NCBI GenBank assembly: GCA_028717865.1
Contig: JAQUMZ010000176.1
Coordinates: 1 to 6,043, forward strand
Reading direction: 5' to 3'
Length of the DNA: 6,043 bases
From: Elusimicrobiota bacterium
Lineage (GTDB): Bacteria; Elusimicrobiota; Elusimicrobia; UBA1565; UBA9628
Position 1 is the stretch's first letter, and each line of letters starts with the position of its first letter. Positions 1 to 6,041 of this stretch are shown here, piece by piece. The notes under the pieces are model-generated. The model had not been told where the DNA came from. It searched no databases and saw only the letters and a list, made by a program, of their open reading frames with translations. The position numbers and the translations under genes are program-made.

Positions 1-12
1 CTCTTCCGATCT
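1..12 (+). other. Residual Illumina adapter sequence at contig end
   Basis: The first 12 bases, CTCTTCCGATCT, are identical to the 3' end of the standard Illumina TruSeq adapter/primer (which ends GCTCTTCCGATCT). Their position at the very edge of the window is what untrimmed adapter read-through or an adapter-ended contig would give. Genomic sequence therefore probably begins at about base 13, and the few in-frame codons before base 15 should not be treated as part of the first gene. Confidence 0.88.
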
Positions 13-1055
13 CGAGCAATTCGGTGGCGGCCGGGGTTCTGTTGTCCTGGCTGGGTTTCACCTACTGGCAGTTCTGCCAAGGCGTGCGCCTGGAGTTCGT
101 GGCCCCGGCGGTGGCGCTGACGGGGTCGTTCCTCCTGCAGACCGGTTACCGCGTGCTGACCGAGAGCAAGCAGAAAAAGTACATCCAGCAGACCTTCGGA
201 CAGTTCGTGTCGCCGGAGGTCGTGGAGAAGCTGGTGGCCGACCCCAGCCTGGTCAAGCTCGGCGGCGAGAAAAGGGACATGACCGTGCTGTTCCTGGACA
301 TCGCGCATTTCACCACCATATCGGAGAAGATGCCGCCCGAGACCCTGATCATCTTCCTGAACAAGTATCTCTCCGCCTTGAGCCAGGTCATCCAGGGCCG
401 GAAGGGGACGATCGACAAGTACATCGGCGACTGCATCATGGCGTTCTGGAACGCCCCGCTCGACGACGCGCGTCACCGGGCCAACGCCTGCCTGGCCGCC
501 GTGGAATGCCAGCGCAAGATGGCCGAGCTCAACGCCCGGCTCGATCCCGGCCTGCCCGAGACGCCGGCCATCCGCATCGGACTCAACGCGGGCGATATGA
601 CGGTCGGCCTGACCGGCTCGGATAAGAAGCTGGCCTACACCGTGCTCGGCGACGAGGTCAACCTGGGCTCCCGCCTGGAGGGGGCCAACAAGTTCTTCGG
701 CTCGGGCATCATGGCCAGCGAGTCGGCCTACGCGGGCGCCCAGGACGCCGTGGAGGCCCGCGAGCTGGGACGGGTGCTGGTGGTGGGCAAGGCCGTGCCC
801 ATCAAGGTCTACGAGCTCCTGGCCCCGAAGGGCGAGCTGACGGAGCCTTGGCGCCGGGCCCTGCCGCTCTACAATGACGGGCTGGAGCGCTTCAAGAAGC
901 GCGAGTTCGACCGGGCCGCGGCGGCTTTCGAGGCCATGACCGGGATCATCCCCAAGGACGGCCCCGCCGGCTTCTATCTCAACGCCGCGCGCGACTACAG
1001 CGCCATTCCGCCGGACCAATCCTGGGACGGCGTGATCAAGCTTACGGCCAAGTAA
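3..1055 (+). CDS. Class III adenylate cyclase, CHASE2-type, 5'-truncated
   Basis: Makes cAMP from ATP; membrane-anchored with a cytoplasmic catalytic domain. The frame is open to the contig edge, so the GTG at 24 is probably an internal Val and the true start lies outside. Residues below are counted from base 24. Two hydrophobic helices (about 3-18 and 24-41) look like the last helices that follow a CHASE2 sensor in this family. The cyclase domain spans about 84-265. The two metal-binding Asp are D92 (in LFLDIAHFT) and D136 (in DKYIGDCIMAFW). K132 and T206 (in YTVLGDEVN) form the ATP-selecting Lys/Thr pair of subclass IIIb. N213 and R217 (VNLGSRLEG) are the transition-state residues. All catalytic positions are present, so it should be active. 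The tail (about 275-343) is TPR-like and ends in the WDGV...K pattern common in this family. The missing N-terminus hides the sensor. The first codons are adapter-derived. Subclass IIIb assignment is from motif reading only. Confidence 0.9.
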   Translation, partial: LPISSNSVAAGVLLSWLGFTYWQFCQGVRLEFVAPAVALTGSFLLQTGYRVLTESKQKKYIQQTFGQFVSPEVVEKLVADPSLVKLGGEKRDMTVLFLDIAHFTTISEKMPPETLIIFLNKYLSALSQVIQGRKGTIDKYIGDCIMAFWNAPLDDARHRANACLAAVECQRKMAELNARLDPGLPETPAIRIGLNAGDMTVGLTGSDKKLAYTVLGDEVNLGSRLEGANKFFGSGIMASESAYAGAQDAVEARELGRVLVVGKAVPIKVYELLAPKGELTEPWRRALPLYNDGLERFKKREFDRAAAAFEAMTGIIPKDGPAGFYLNAARDYSAIPPDQSWDGVIKLTAK

Positions 1056-1059
1056 GGAG
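1054..1059 (+). promoter_or_regulatory. Ribosome binding site of the DUF3307 gene
   Basis: AAGGAG overlaps the TAA stop of the cyclase gene and lies only 2 bases before the ATG at 1062, closer than the usual 5-9 bases. The start is still favoured because the conserved LLLGHLLADF block begins at residue 7, leaving no room for a later start. The overlap with the upstream stop suggests translational coupling. Confidence 0.6.
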
Positions 1060-1061
1060 CC

Positions 1062-1769
1062 ATGGCCATCTTTTGGCGCCTGCTCCTGGGCCATCTGCTG
1101 GCCGACTTCACCCTCCAGACCAATTTCATCAACCGTTGGAAGCGGAGCAGCCTGGTGGGCATGCTGGCTCATTGCGTCATGCATCCCGTCTGCTGCGCCG
1201 CCTTGACCTGGCCTTATCTGGGCGAGACCTGGTCCGTCCTCGGCGAGCTGCCGCTGCCCGGCTGGGCCTGCGTCCTGCTGCTGTTCGCGGTCCATTTCTT
1301 GGCGGACCAGTGGCGGGTCATGATGATTTTCAAGCACAAGGCTCCGGACAATACCCTTTCCTTCGTATGGGACCAGGTCATCCACGGCGCGGTGATATTC
1401 GCGCTGTTTCCCTTGGGGCCGGGGAGCGGCTTGTTCGCCGGCCCCGAGCGCTGGCCCGTGCTGGCCTGCCTGCTCATTTTCCTGACCGACGCCTGCGCCG
1501 TGACCCTGTATTTCCTGGAAAAGGACCTCTACGGGACGGGCTTCCCGCGCTTCGACGAGAAGCTGGTGGGGATGCTGGAGCGGCTGGTCCTGGCCCTGTG
1601 CTTCCTGCTGCCGCGCGGGGGCTGGCTGACGGCGGCGCCGTTATGGCTGGCCGTCATGTTCGGCTTGCGCGCCCGCAGGCTGTTGGACCTGACCTGGTTC
1701 AGCCTGGGTTTCGGGGCCGTCGCGGGCGTGCTGGGCGGGCTTTTCGCCCGCGCCGCGTATTTTTATTGA
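1062..1769 (+). CDS. DUF3307 family integral membrane protein
   Basis: Polytopic inner-membrane protein of 235 residues with no established biochemical role. Assignment to DUF3307 rests on the N-terminal half: LLLGHLLADFTLQT (7-20, with H11 and D15), AHCVMH (36-41), HFLADQWR (78-85) and FVWDQVIHG (101-109). These His/Asp pairs inside membrane segments are the family hallmark and could bind a metal or move protons, which is inference. The second half keeps an EKLVGMLERLVLAL segment (166-179), like the equivalent segment in family members. About six or seven hydrophobic stretches are visible (roughly 34-50, 66-80, 105-119, 132-150, 171-185, 190-202, 212-228). No signal peptide is evident beyond the first helix. 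The gene starts 6 bases after the adenylate cyclase stop, so the two are very likely co-transcribed. The length is typical of longer DUF3307 proteins. A link to cAMP signalling is suggested only by this adjacency. Confidence 0.8.
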   Translation: MAIFWRLLLGHLLADFTLQTNFINRWKRSSLVGMLAHCVMHPVCCAALTWPYLGETWSVLGELPLPGWACVLLLFAVHFLADQWRVMMIFKHKAPDNTLSFVWDQVIHGAVIFALFPLGPGSGLFAGPERWPVLACLLIFLTDACAVTLYFLEKDLYGTGFPRFDEKLVGMLERLVLALCFLLPRGGWLTAAPLWLAVMFGLRARRLLDLTWFSLGFGAVAGVLGGLFARAAYFY

Positions 1770-1788
1770 CCGTCCATCCCGGCCGCGA

Positions 1789-1817
1789 TTGGACCGTCCG
1801 CGGTCGAAAATGATAAA
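1789..1817 (+). promoter_or_regulatory. Candidate sigma-70-like promoter for hutHU
   Basis: TTGGAC (1789-1794) and GATAAA (1812-1817) are separated by exactly 17 bases. The second box lies in an A/T-rich island (about 1806-1823), the only such stretch in this G+C-rich intergenic region. The matches to consensus are partial (3 of 6 and 4 of 6). If real, it would start the hutH-hutU transcript near base 1824, about 45 bases before the hutH ATG. A short inverted repeat, GACCG/CGGTC (1792-1796 and 1801-1805), lies between the boxes and could be an operator half-site pair or chance. Confidence 0.35.
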
Positions 1818-1825
1818 AATCTTCA

Positions 1826-1840
1826 GGGCGCTCGGCGCCC
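1826..1840 (+). promoter_or_regulatory. Small GC hairpin in the hutH leader
   Basis: GGGCGC (1826-1831) and GCGCCC (1835-1840) are perfect complements around a TCG loop, forming a 6-bp stem. It lies just upstream of the hutH ribosome binding site. No T-run follows, so it is not an intrinsic terminator. It could stabilise the 5' end of the mRNA or be a fortuitous palindrome in G+C-rich DNA. Confidence 0.3.
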
Positions 1841-1854
1841 GCGGCGGTTTCCCT

Positions 1855-1862
1855 GGAAGGAG
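1855..1862 (+). promoter_or_regulatory. Strong ribosome binding site of hutH
   Basis: GGAAGGAG is a near-ideal Shine-Dalgarno sequence with 6 bases between it and the ATG at 1869. It fixes the hutH start and predicts efficient translation, much better than the G-run in front of hutU. Confidence 0.8.
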
Positions 1863-1868
1863 TCAGTC

Positions 1869-3401
1869 ATGGCCATCAAAATAGGCGGCAGTCCCCTCAC
1901 CATCGAGGACGTAGTGCGCGTGGCGCGTCACGGAGAGCCGGTCGAGCTATCGGCCGAAGCCGTGGAGCGCATAAAGAAATGCCGGGCCATGCTGGAGAAA
2001 AAGATCGCGGCTCGCGAGATCATGTACGGGGTCAACACCGGCATCGGCGAGTTCTCCGAAGTGGTATTGACCGACGAGCAGGTCCAGCAGTTCCAACGCT
2101 ACCTCATCTACAACCACGCGGCCGGCATCGGCCAGCCCGCGCCCGTCGAGCACGTCCGGGCGGCCCTCCTTTCCCGCGTCAACGTGCACGCCCGCGGCCA
2201 CTCGGGCTGCCGGCCCGAGATCACGCGGACCTACGTCGCCATGCTCAATAAGGGCGTCACCCCGGTGGTCTGCGAGAAAGGCAGCGTGGGCGCTTGCGGC
2301 GACCTGGCTCCCATGAGCCAGGCCGCGCTCGCCTTGATGGGCGAGGGCGAGTGCTTCTACCAGGGCCAACGCATGCCCGCGAAGGACGCCCTGGCCAAGG
2401 CCGGCATCCCCGTCCCGGGCCTGCAGGCGCGCGACGGCCTGGCCTCCATCAACGGCTCCAACCTCATCACCGGCATCGGCTGCCTGGCCCTTTACGACGC
2501 GGAGCGCTGGATCAAGCAAGCCGAGATCGCCTGCGCCATGAGCCTGGAGGCGCTGATGGCCAACATGCGGCCATACGACGCGCGCCTGCACGAGTTGCGC
2601 GGCTTCCCGGGAGCCGTGGCCAGCGCAGCCAATGTCCGCGCCGTCATCGCGGGCTCGGATCTGGTCACGGGCAAGCTCAAGGTCAAGGTGCAGGACGCCT
2701 ACTCCATGCGCTCCTCGCCGCAAGTCATCGGCGCGGCCCGCGACCACATAGCCCACACCCGCCGCCAGCTCGAGATCGAGCTCAACGGCGTGGCCGACAA
2801 CCCCATCTTCCTGCCCGAGAGCGACACGGTCCTCACCGGCGCCAACTTCCAGGGCACCCCGGTCAGCATGCCGTTGGACATGCTCGGAGCCGGCGTCACC
2901 ATGGTGAGCGTCCTCTCCGAGCGGCGCCTCAATCGCCTCCTCAATCCCGCCTTGAGCGTGAAGCTGCCGGCCTTCCTGACCAAGGGCGCCGGCATGTTTT
3001 CCGGGCTGATGCTCAGCCAGTACACGGCGGACACGCTCATCGTGGAGCAGCGCATCCTCAGCGCGCCCTCCTGCGTCCAGTCCATCCCGGCCGCCGCGGA
3101 CCAGGAGGACTTCGTGAGCATGGGCATGAACGCGGCTTTGAAGACCAGGCAGATCCTGGAGAACGCCTGCGGCGTGCTCGGCATCGAGTTCATCGCCGCG
3201 GCCCAGGCCCTGGATTTCCGGCAGTTCGCTCCGGGCCGGGGCACGTTGGCGGCCAAGGCCGCGGTGCGCGAGGTCGTCGCCCATCTGGAGACGGACCGGC
3301 CGCTCTTCACCGACCACAACGCCATGGCCGAGGCGGTCCGCCGCTGCTCTGTTCTCGAGGCGGTGGAATCCGCCATCGGCCCGCTCAAGAGTTCCTGGTA
3401 G
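1869..3401 (+). CDS. hutH: Histidine ammonia-lyase family enzyme with Ala-Cys-Gly triad
   Basis: Cytosolic MIO-dependent lyase, 510 residues, the same length as Pseudomonas putida HAL. It is expected to convert L-histidine to trans-urocanate and ammonia, the first step of histidine catabolism. The MIO site reads GSVGACGDLAP, with A142-C143-G144 replacing the usual Ala-Ser-Gly; the codon is TGC. Published work on P. putida HAL found that the S143C mutant still matures to active enzyme, so activity is plausible. Other active-site residues align with that enzyme: Y53 (MYGVNTG), H83, N195 (SINGSN), Q275 and Y278 (VQDAYS), R281, F327 (NFQGTP) and E413 (DQEDF). Several neighbours differ from standard HAL: N82-H83 instead of Ser-His, INGSN instead of INGTQ, RSSPQ instead of RCQPQ, and NFQGTP, which recalls plant phenylalanine ammonia-lyases. 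The gene is followed after 15 bases by urocanase, which strongly favours histidine as substrate. Alternatives are another aromatic amino acid lyase or an aminomutase. Family is certain; exact substrate is probable. Confidence 0.92.
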   Translation: MAIKIGGSPLTIEDVVRVARHGEPVELSAEAVERIKKCRAMLEKKIAAREIMYGVNTGIGEFSEVVLTDEQVQQFQRYLIYNHAAGIGQPAPVEHVRAALLSRVNVHARGHSGCRPEITRTYVAMLNKGVTPVVCEKGSVGACGDLAPMSQAALALMGEGECFYQGQRMPAKDALAKAGIPVPGLQARDGLASINGSNLITGIGCLALYDAERWIKQAEIACAMSLEALMANMRPYDARLHELRGFPGAVASAANVRAVIAGSDLVTGKLKVKVQDAYSMRSSPQVIGAARDHIAHTRRQLEIELNGVADNPIFLPESDTVLTGANFQGTPVSMPLDMLGAGVTMVSVLSERRLNRLLNPALSVKLPAFLTKGAGMFSGLMLSQYTADTLIVEQRILSAPSCVQSIPAAADQEDFVSMGMNAALKTRQILENACGVLGIEFIAAAQALDFRQFAPGRGTLAAKAAVREVVAHLETDRPLFTDHNAMAEAVRRCSVLEAVESAIGPLKSSW

Positions 3402-3407
3402 GGGGGG
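3401..3407 (+). promoter_or_regulatory. Weak G-run ribosome binding site of hutU
   Basis: Seven consecutive G, beginning with the last base of the hutH TAG, lie 9 bases before the hutU ATG. This is the only purine-rich element available. It is a poor Shine-Dalgarno sequence, so hutU translation may depend on ribosomes terminating on hutH. Confidence 0.4.
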
Positions 3408-3416
3408 CCGGCTGCC

Positions 3417-5054
3417 ATGATTGTGCGAGCGCCGCGCGGAAGCCGGTTGTCGTGCCGGGGCTGGCAGCAGGAAGCCGCCTTGCGCATGCTGATGAACAAC
3501 CTGGATCCGGAGGTGGCCGAGCGGCCGCAGGATCTCGTGGTCTACGGCGGCCGCGGCCGGGCGGCCCGGAATTGGGAATGTTTTCACGCCATAGTCCGCG
3601 CCCTCAAGGCGCTCGAAAACGACGAGACCCTGCTGGTCCAGTCGGGCAAGCCCGTGGCGGTATTCCGCACCCACGATTACGCGCCGCGCGTGCTCATCGC
3701 CAACTCCAACCTGGTCGGCCGCTGGGCCAACTGGGAGGTGTTCAACGATCTGGAGCGCAAGGGCCTGATGATGTACGGACAGATGACCGCCGGCTCCTGG
3801 ATTTACATCGGCACCCAGGGCATACTGCAGGGCACCTACGAGACTTTCGCCGAGGCCGCCCGGCGGCATTTCGGCGGCACCCTGAAGGGCCGGCTGGTGG
3901 TAACCGCGGGCCTGGGCGGCATGGGCGGCGCCCAGCCCCTGGCCGCGACCATGAATGGGGCGGCCTGCCTGGTCGTGGAGGTCGATCCCAAGCGCATCGA
4001 GATGCGCCGGAAGACCCGCTACCTCGATGGCATGGAGACGAGCCTGGACGCCGCCCTGGACAAGGTCCTGGCGTACAAGAAGCGGGGCGAGGCGATTTCC
4101 GTGGGCTTGCTGGGCAACGCCGCCGACGTCATCCCGGAGCTGGCGCGCCGCCGGGTCGCCGTGGACGTCTTGACGGACCAGACCTCGGCGCACGATCCCC
4201 TTACGGGCTATATCCCGCAGGGTCTTTCCCTGGAGGCGGCCGCGACGCTCAGGGCCGCCGATCCGCAGGAGCATGTCCGGCGGGCCAAGGAGTCCATGGC
4301 GGTCCACGTGCGGGGCATGCTCGAGCTCAAGGCCCAGGGCGCGGTTACCTTCGACTACGGCAACAATATCCGCACCATGGCTTTCGAGGCGGGGGTCAAG
4401 GACGCCTACGCATTCCCGGGCTTCGTGCCGGCGTTCATCCGGCCCCTGTTTTGCGAGGGGAAGGGGCCGTTCCGCTGGGCCGCCCTCTCGGGTGATCCCG
4501 CGGACATCGCGGCCACCGACCGGGCCGCGCTGGAGCTGTTCCCCAAGGACAAGGCCCTGGCGCGCTGGATAAAACTCGCGTCCGAGCGAGTCGCCTTCCA
4601 GGGTCTGCCCGCCCGCATATGCTGGCTGGGCCTGGGCGAGCGCGCCGAGATGGGCCTGCGCATCAACCGCATGGTGGCCCAGGGCAAGTTGAAGGCCCCG
4701 ATCGTTATCGGCCGGGACCACCTGGATTGCGGCTCCGTGGCCAGCCCCTACCGCGAGACCGAGGGCATGAAGGACGGCTCCGACGCGATCGCGGACTGGC
4801 CGGTCTTGAACGCTTTGCTCAATACCGCGTCGGGAGCATCGTGGGTCAGCTTCCATCATGGGGGCGGCGTGGGCATCGGCTATTCGCTGCACGCCGGCCA
4901 GGTGACCGTGGCCGACGGCACCAAGATGATGGAAAAGCGGCTGGAGCGGGTCCTGACCAACGACCCGGGCATCGGGGTGGCGCGGCACGTCGACGCGGGT
5001 TACCCCGAGGCGGTCAAGGCCGCGAAAAAGGGAAGACTAAAGCTCCCGCGCTAG
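3417..5054 (+). CDS. hutU: Urocanate hydratase (urocanase)
   Basis: Cytosolic NAD+-dependent enzyme that hydrates urocanate to 4-imidazolone-5-propionate, the second step of histidine breakdown. It has 545 residues, close to the family's usual 550-560. Family blocks in order: IVRAPRG (2-8), MNNLDPEVAE (26-35), VVYGGRGRAARNWECF (41-56), VQSGKPV (74-80), ANSNLVGRWANWEVF (95-109), MYGQMTAGSWIYIGTQGI (119-136), the NAD-binding TAGLGGMGGAQPLA (163-176), DQTSAHDPLTGYIPQG (254-269), FDYGNNIR (312-319), IRPLFC (341-346), GPFRWAALSGDP (350-361), LPARICWLGLG (397-407) and HHGGGVGIGYS (480-490). C402 in ARICWLG corresponds to the catalytic Cys410 of the P. putida enzyme. All conserved blocks are intact, so it should be active. 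The ATG at 3417 is the first possible start because an in-frame TAG lies five codons upstream. The N-terminus is therefore about 9 residues shorter than in P. putida, but no conserved motif is lost. It forms an operon with hutH. Confidence 0.97.
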   Translation: MIVRAPRGSRLSCRGWQQEAALRMLMNNLDPEVAERPQDLVVYGGRGRAARNWECFHAIVRALKALENDETLLVQSGKPVAVFRTHDYAPRVLIANSNLVGRWANWEVFNDLERKGLMMYGQMTAGSWIYIGTQGILQGTYETFAEAARRHFGGTLKGRLVVTAGLGGMGGAQPLAATMNGAACLVVEVDPKRIEMRRKTRYLDGMETSLDAALDKVLAYKKRGEAISVGLLGNAADVIPELARRRVAVDVLTDQTSAHDPLTGYIPQGLSLEAAATLRAADPQEHVRRAKESMAVHVRGMLELKAQGAVTFDYGNNIRTMAFEAGVKDAYAFPGFVPAFIRPLFCEGKGPFRWAALSGDPADIAATDRAALELFPKDKALARWIKLASERVAFQGLPARICWLGLGERAEMGLRINRMVAQGKLKAPIVIGRDHLDCGSVASPYRETEGMKDGSDAIADWPVLNALLNTASGASWVSFHHGGGVGIGYSLHAGQVTVADGTKMMEKRLERVLTNDPGIGVARHVDAGYPEAVKAAKKGRLKLPR

Positions 5055-5062
5055 TGGACGGT

Positions 5063-5107
5063 GGTGCCAGGCATTGCATTATTGCATTCCCGAAGCCGCC
5101 TGGCACC
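5063..5107. repeat. Perfect 10-bp inverted repeat at convergent gene junction
   Basis: GGTGCCAGGC (5063-5072) and GCCTGGCACC (5098-5107) are exact reverse complements separated by 25 bases. The left arm begins 8 bases after the hutU stop; the right arm lies inside the last codons of the opposite-strand gene. Transcripts from both strands could fold here, so it may act as a shared transcription end or 3' stability element. No T-run follows on either strand, so it is not a standard intrinsic terminator. It could instead be one copy of a dispersed REP-like palindrome. Confidence 0.65.
5073..5088. repeat. Tandem duplication of an 8-bp unit in the repeat loop
   Basis: ATTGCATT occurs twice back to back (5073-5080 and 5081-5088), directly after the left arm of the inverted repeat. 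It is A/T-rich, unlike its surroundings. The copies contain the stop codon (TAA, complement of 5079-5081) and the last two sense codons of the minus-strand membrane protein gene, so the duplication may have set where that gene ends. Confidence 0.7.
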
Positions 5108-6041
5108 GATATATGGCTATCCAGGCGTTGCGGAATAGTGGCTGGCCCAGCCGGCGCGGCACGCGTCCTTCCAGTAGGCCTTTTTCGAAGGGGCCTATCC
5201 ACAAGTAGTCGACCGGGAAGCTTCGATCCGCGCGGGAGAAAGCCTCCCGGAACGCGGCAGGCAGGTGGTGGCGGGGGAATTCGCTGAAGAAGACGTAGGG
5301 GAAGAACACCTTCTCCGCCCCGAGCTCGACTTTGTATTCCTCCCCCGGGCCGTAGGCCGTGTCGTCTCGTTGGGGAGGATCGGCGGGCAGGGCGTAGGAC
5401 TCGAAGCGCCGGGCGCCGACTCCCAGCAGCCTCGCGCCGAAGGCCAGGCGCGCGGCGTTCTCCGCGGTGCTCAGGTCCGACGCGCTGGGGGAATTGCAGG
5501 CCGCCAGGGTCTTGACCCGGGTGTAAATGGGTAGCAGCAGGTTCGTATTCGGGCTCAAGGTCGCCACGATCTCCCCGGGCCTGGCGTTGGCGCTTAGCCA
5601 TTCCAGAGCTTCCCGCGTCTCTCCCCAGCGCAGATGCGAACCGGCGTGCAGGCGCGCGTAGCCGACGCCCCGGAAGCCGGCCAGGATGAAAAGTCCGGCC
5701 AAGACCACGGTCCAGCCTCGTCCTTCCGGGATGGCCAGGCAGGCCCCGGCCGCGACCGCCAGGCCGATAAGGAATATCCCCACGAGCGCCCAATGGAACG
5801 GCTGCACCACGATCCCGGTGGCGAGCTGCTGGCAAAGCGCGGCGCCGACCCCCAGCAGGGCCGCGCCGAGCCAGACGAAAAGAGGACGCGCCTCAACACG
5901 CACGCGCACGGCGGCCAGCCAAGCCGGAACCGCCGCGCCCAGGAAAACCAGGGATACCGGATCGAAGGTCCGGGAAGCCCGGCCGTCGTTGCGCAGCCAG
6001 AAATCCGCGTCGAGCCCGCGCAGCACGGCCAACCACGGCAA
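5079..6041 (-). CDS. Partial membrane protein, GT39/PMT-like C-terminal region
   Basis: C-terminal part of a polytopic membrane protein; 320 residues are visible and the frame is open to the right edge. The TTG at 6041 is probably an internal Leu, so the real start and most of the membrane core lie outside. Four hydrophobic helices are visible (about 29-46, 53-71, 80-104 and 108-127), with the motif VVQPFHWAL (78-86) at the start of the third. A soluble tail of about 190 residues follows. It begins with REALEWLSANARPGEIVATL (143-162), a pattern typical of the region after the last helix in GT39/PMT-like lipid-linked sugar transferases and related uncharacterised membrane proteins; such proteins tend to end near the WIAIYR seen at 307-312. 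The catalytic N-terminal loop of such enzymes would lie outside, so function cannot be confirmed. The final residues CQAASGMQ are encoded within the inverted repeat and look like an add-on. It is convergent with hutU, 24 bases apart, and not in that operon. Confidence 0.65.
   Translation of the reverse strand: MPWLAVLRGLDADFWLRNDGRASRTFDPVSLVFLGAAVPAWLAAVRVRVEARPLFVWLGAALLGVGAALCQQLATGIVVQPFHWALVGIFLIGLAVAAGACLAIPEGRGWTVVLAGLFILAGFRGVGYARLHAGSHLRWGETREALEWLSANARPGEIVATLSPNTNLLLPIYTRVKTLAACNSPSASDLSTAENAARLAFGARLLGVGARRFESYALPADPPQRDDTAYGPGEEYKVELGAEKVFFPYVFFSEFPRHHLPAAFREAFSRADRSFPVDYLWIGPFEKGLLEGRVPRRLGQPLFRNAWIAIYRCQAASGMQ

Noticed and set aside
1792..1805. GACCG/CGGTC hairpin as a terminator for the cyclase-DUF3307 unit
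   Set aside because: The stem is only 5 bp and is followed by an A-rich tract, not a T-run, so it does not fit an intrinsic terminator on the plus strand.
1073..1813. 246-codon plus-strand frame overlapping the DUF3307 gene
   Set aside because: Out-of-frame product rich in Arg, Pro, Ala and Gly. The overlapping frame encodes a clear membrane protein with conserved motifs and a ribosome binding site.
2294..4495. 733-codon plus-strand open frame overlapping hutH and hutU
   Set aside because: Shifted-frame shadow of two strongly supported genes; its translation is Arg/Pro/Gly-rich with no family resemblance and no ribosome binding site.
1947..4988. 1013-codon open frame on the minus strand across hutH and hutU
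   Set aside because: It is codon-aligned with the two sense genes, so its stops would need sense codons TTA, CTA or TCA, which are avoided in this G+C-rich codon usage. The two genes share a frame, which makes the shadow unusually long. The product is low-complexity and rich in His, Gly, Ala and Arg, with no recognisable domain.
5056..5062. GGACGGT after hutU, the inverse of the ACCGTCC found twice before hutH
   Set aside because: A 7-base match on either strand is expected about once by chance in a window this size with G+C-rich DNA, so it is not evidence of boundaries flanking the hut genes.
5014..5835. 273-codon minus-strand frame overlapping the hutU end and the membrane protein gene
   Set aside because: Arg/Gly/Pro-rich shadow; the other minus-strand frame has proper hydrophobic helices and family-like motifs.
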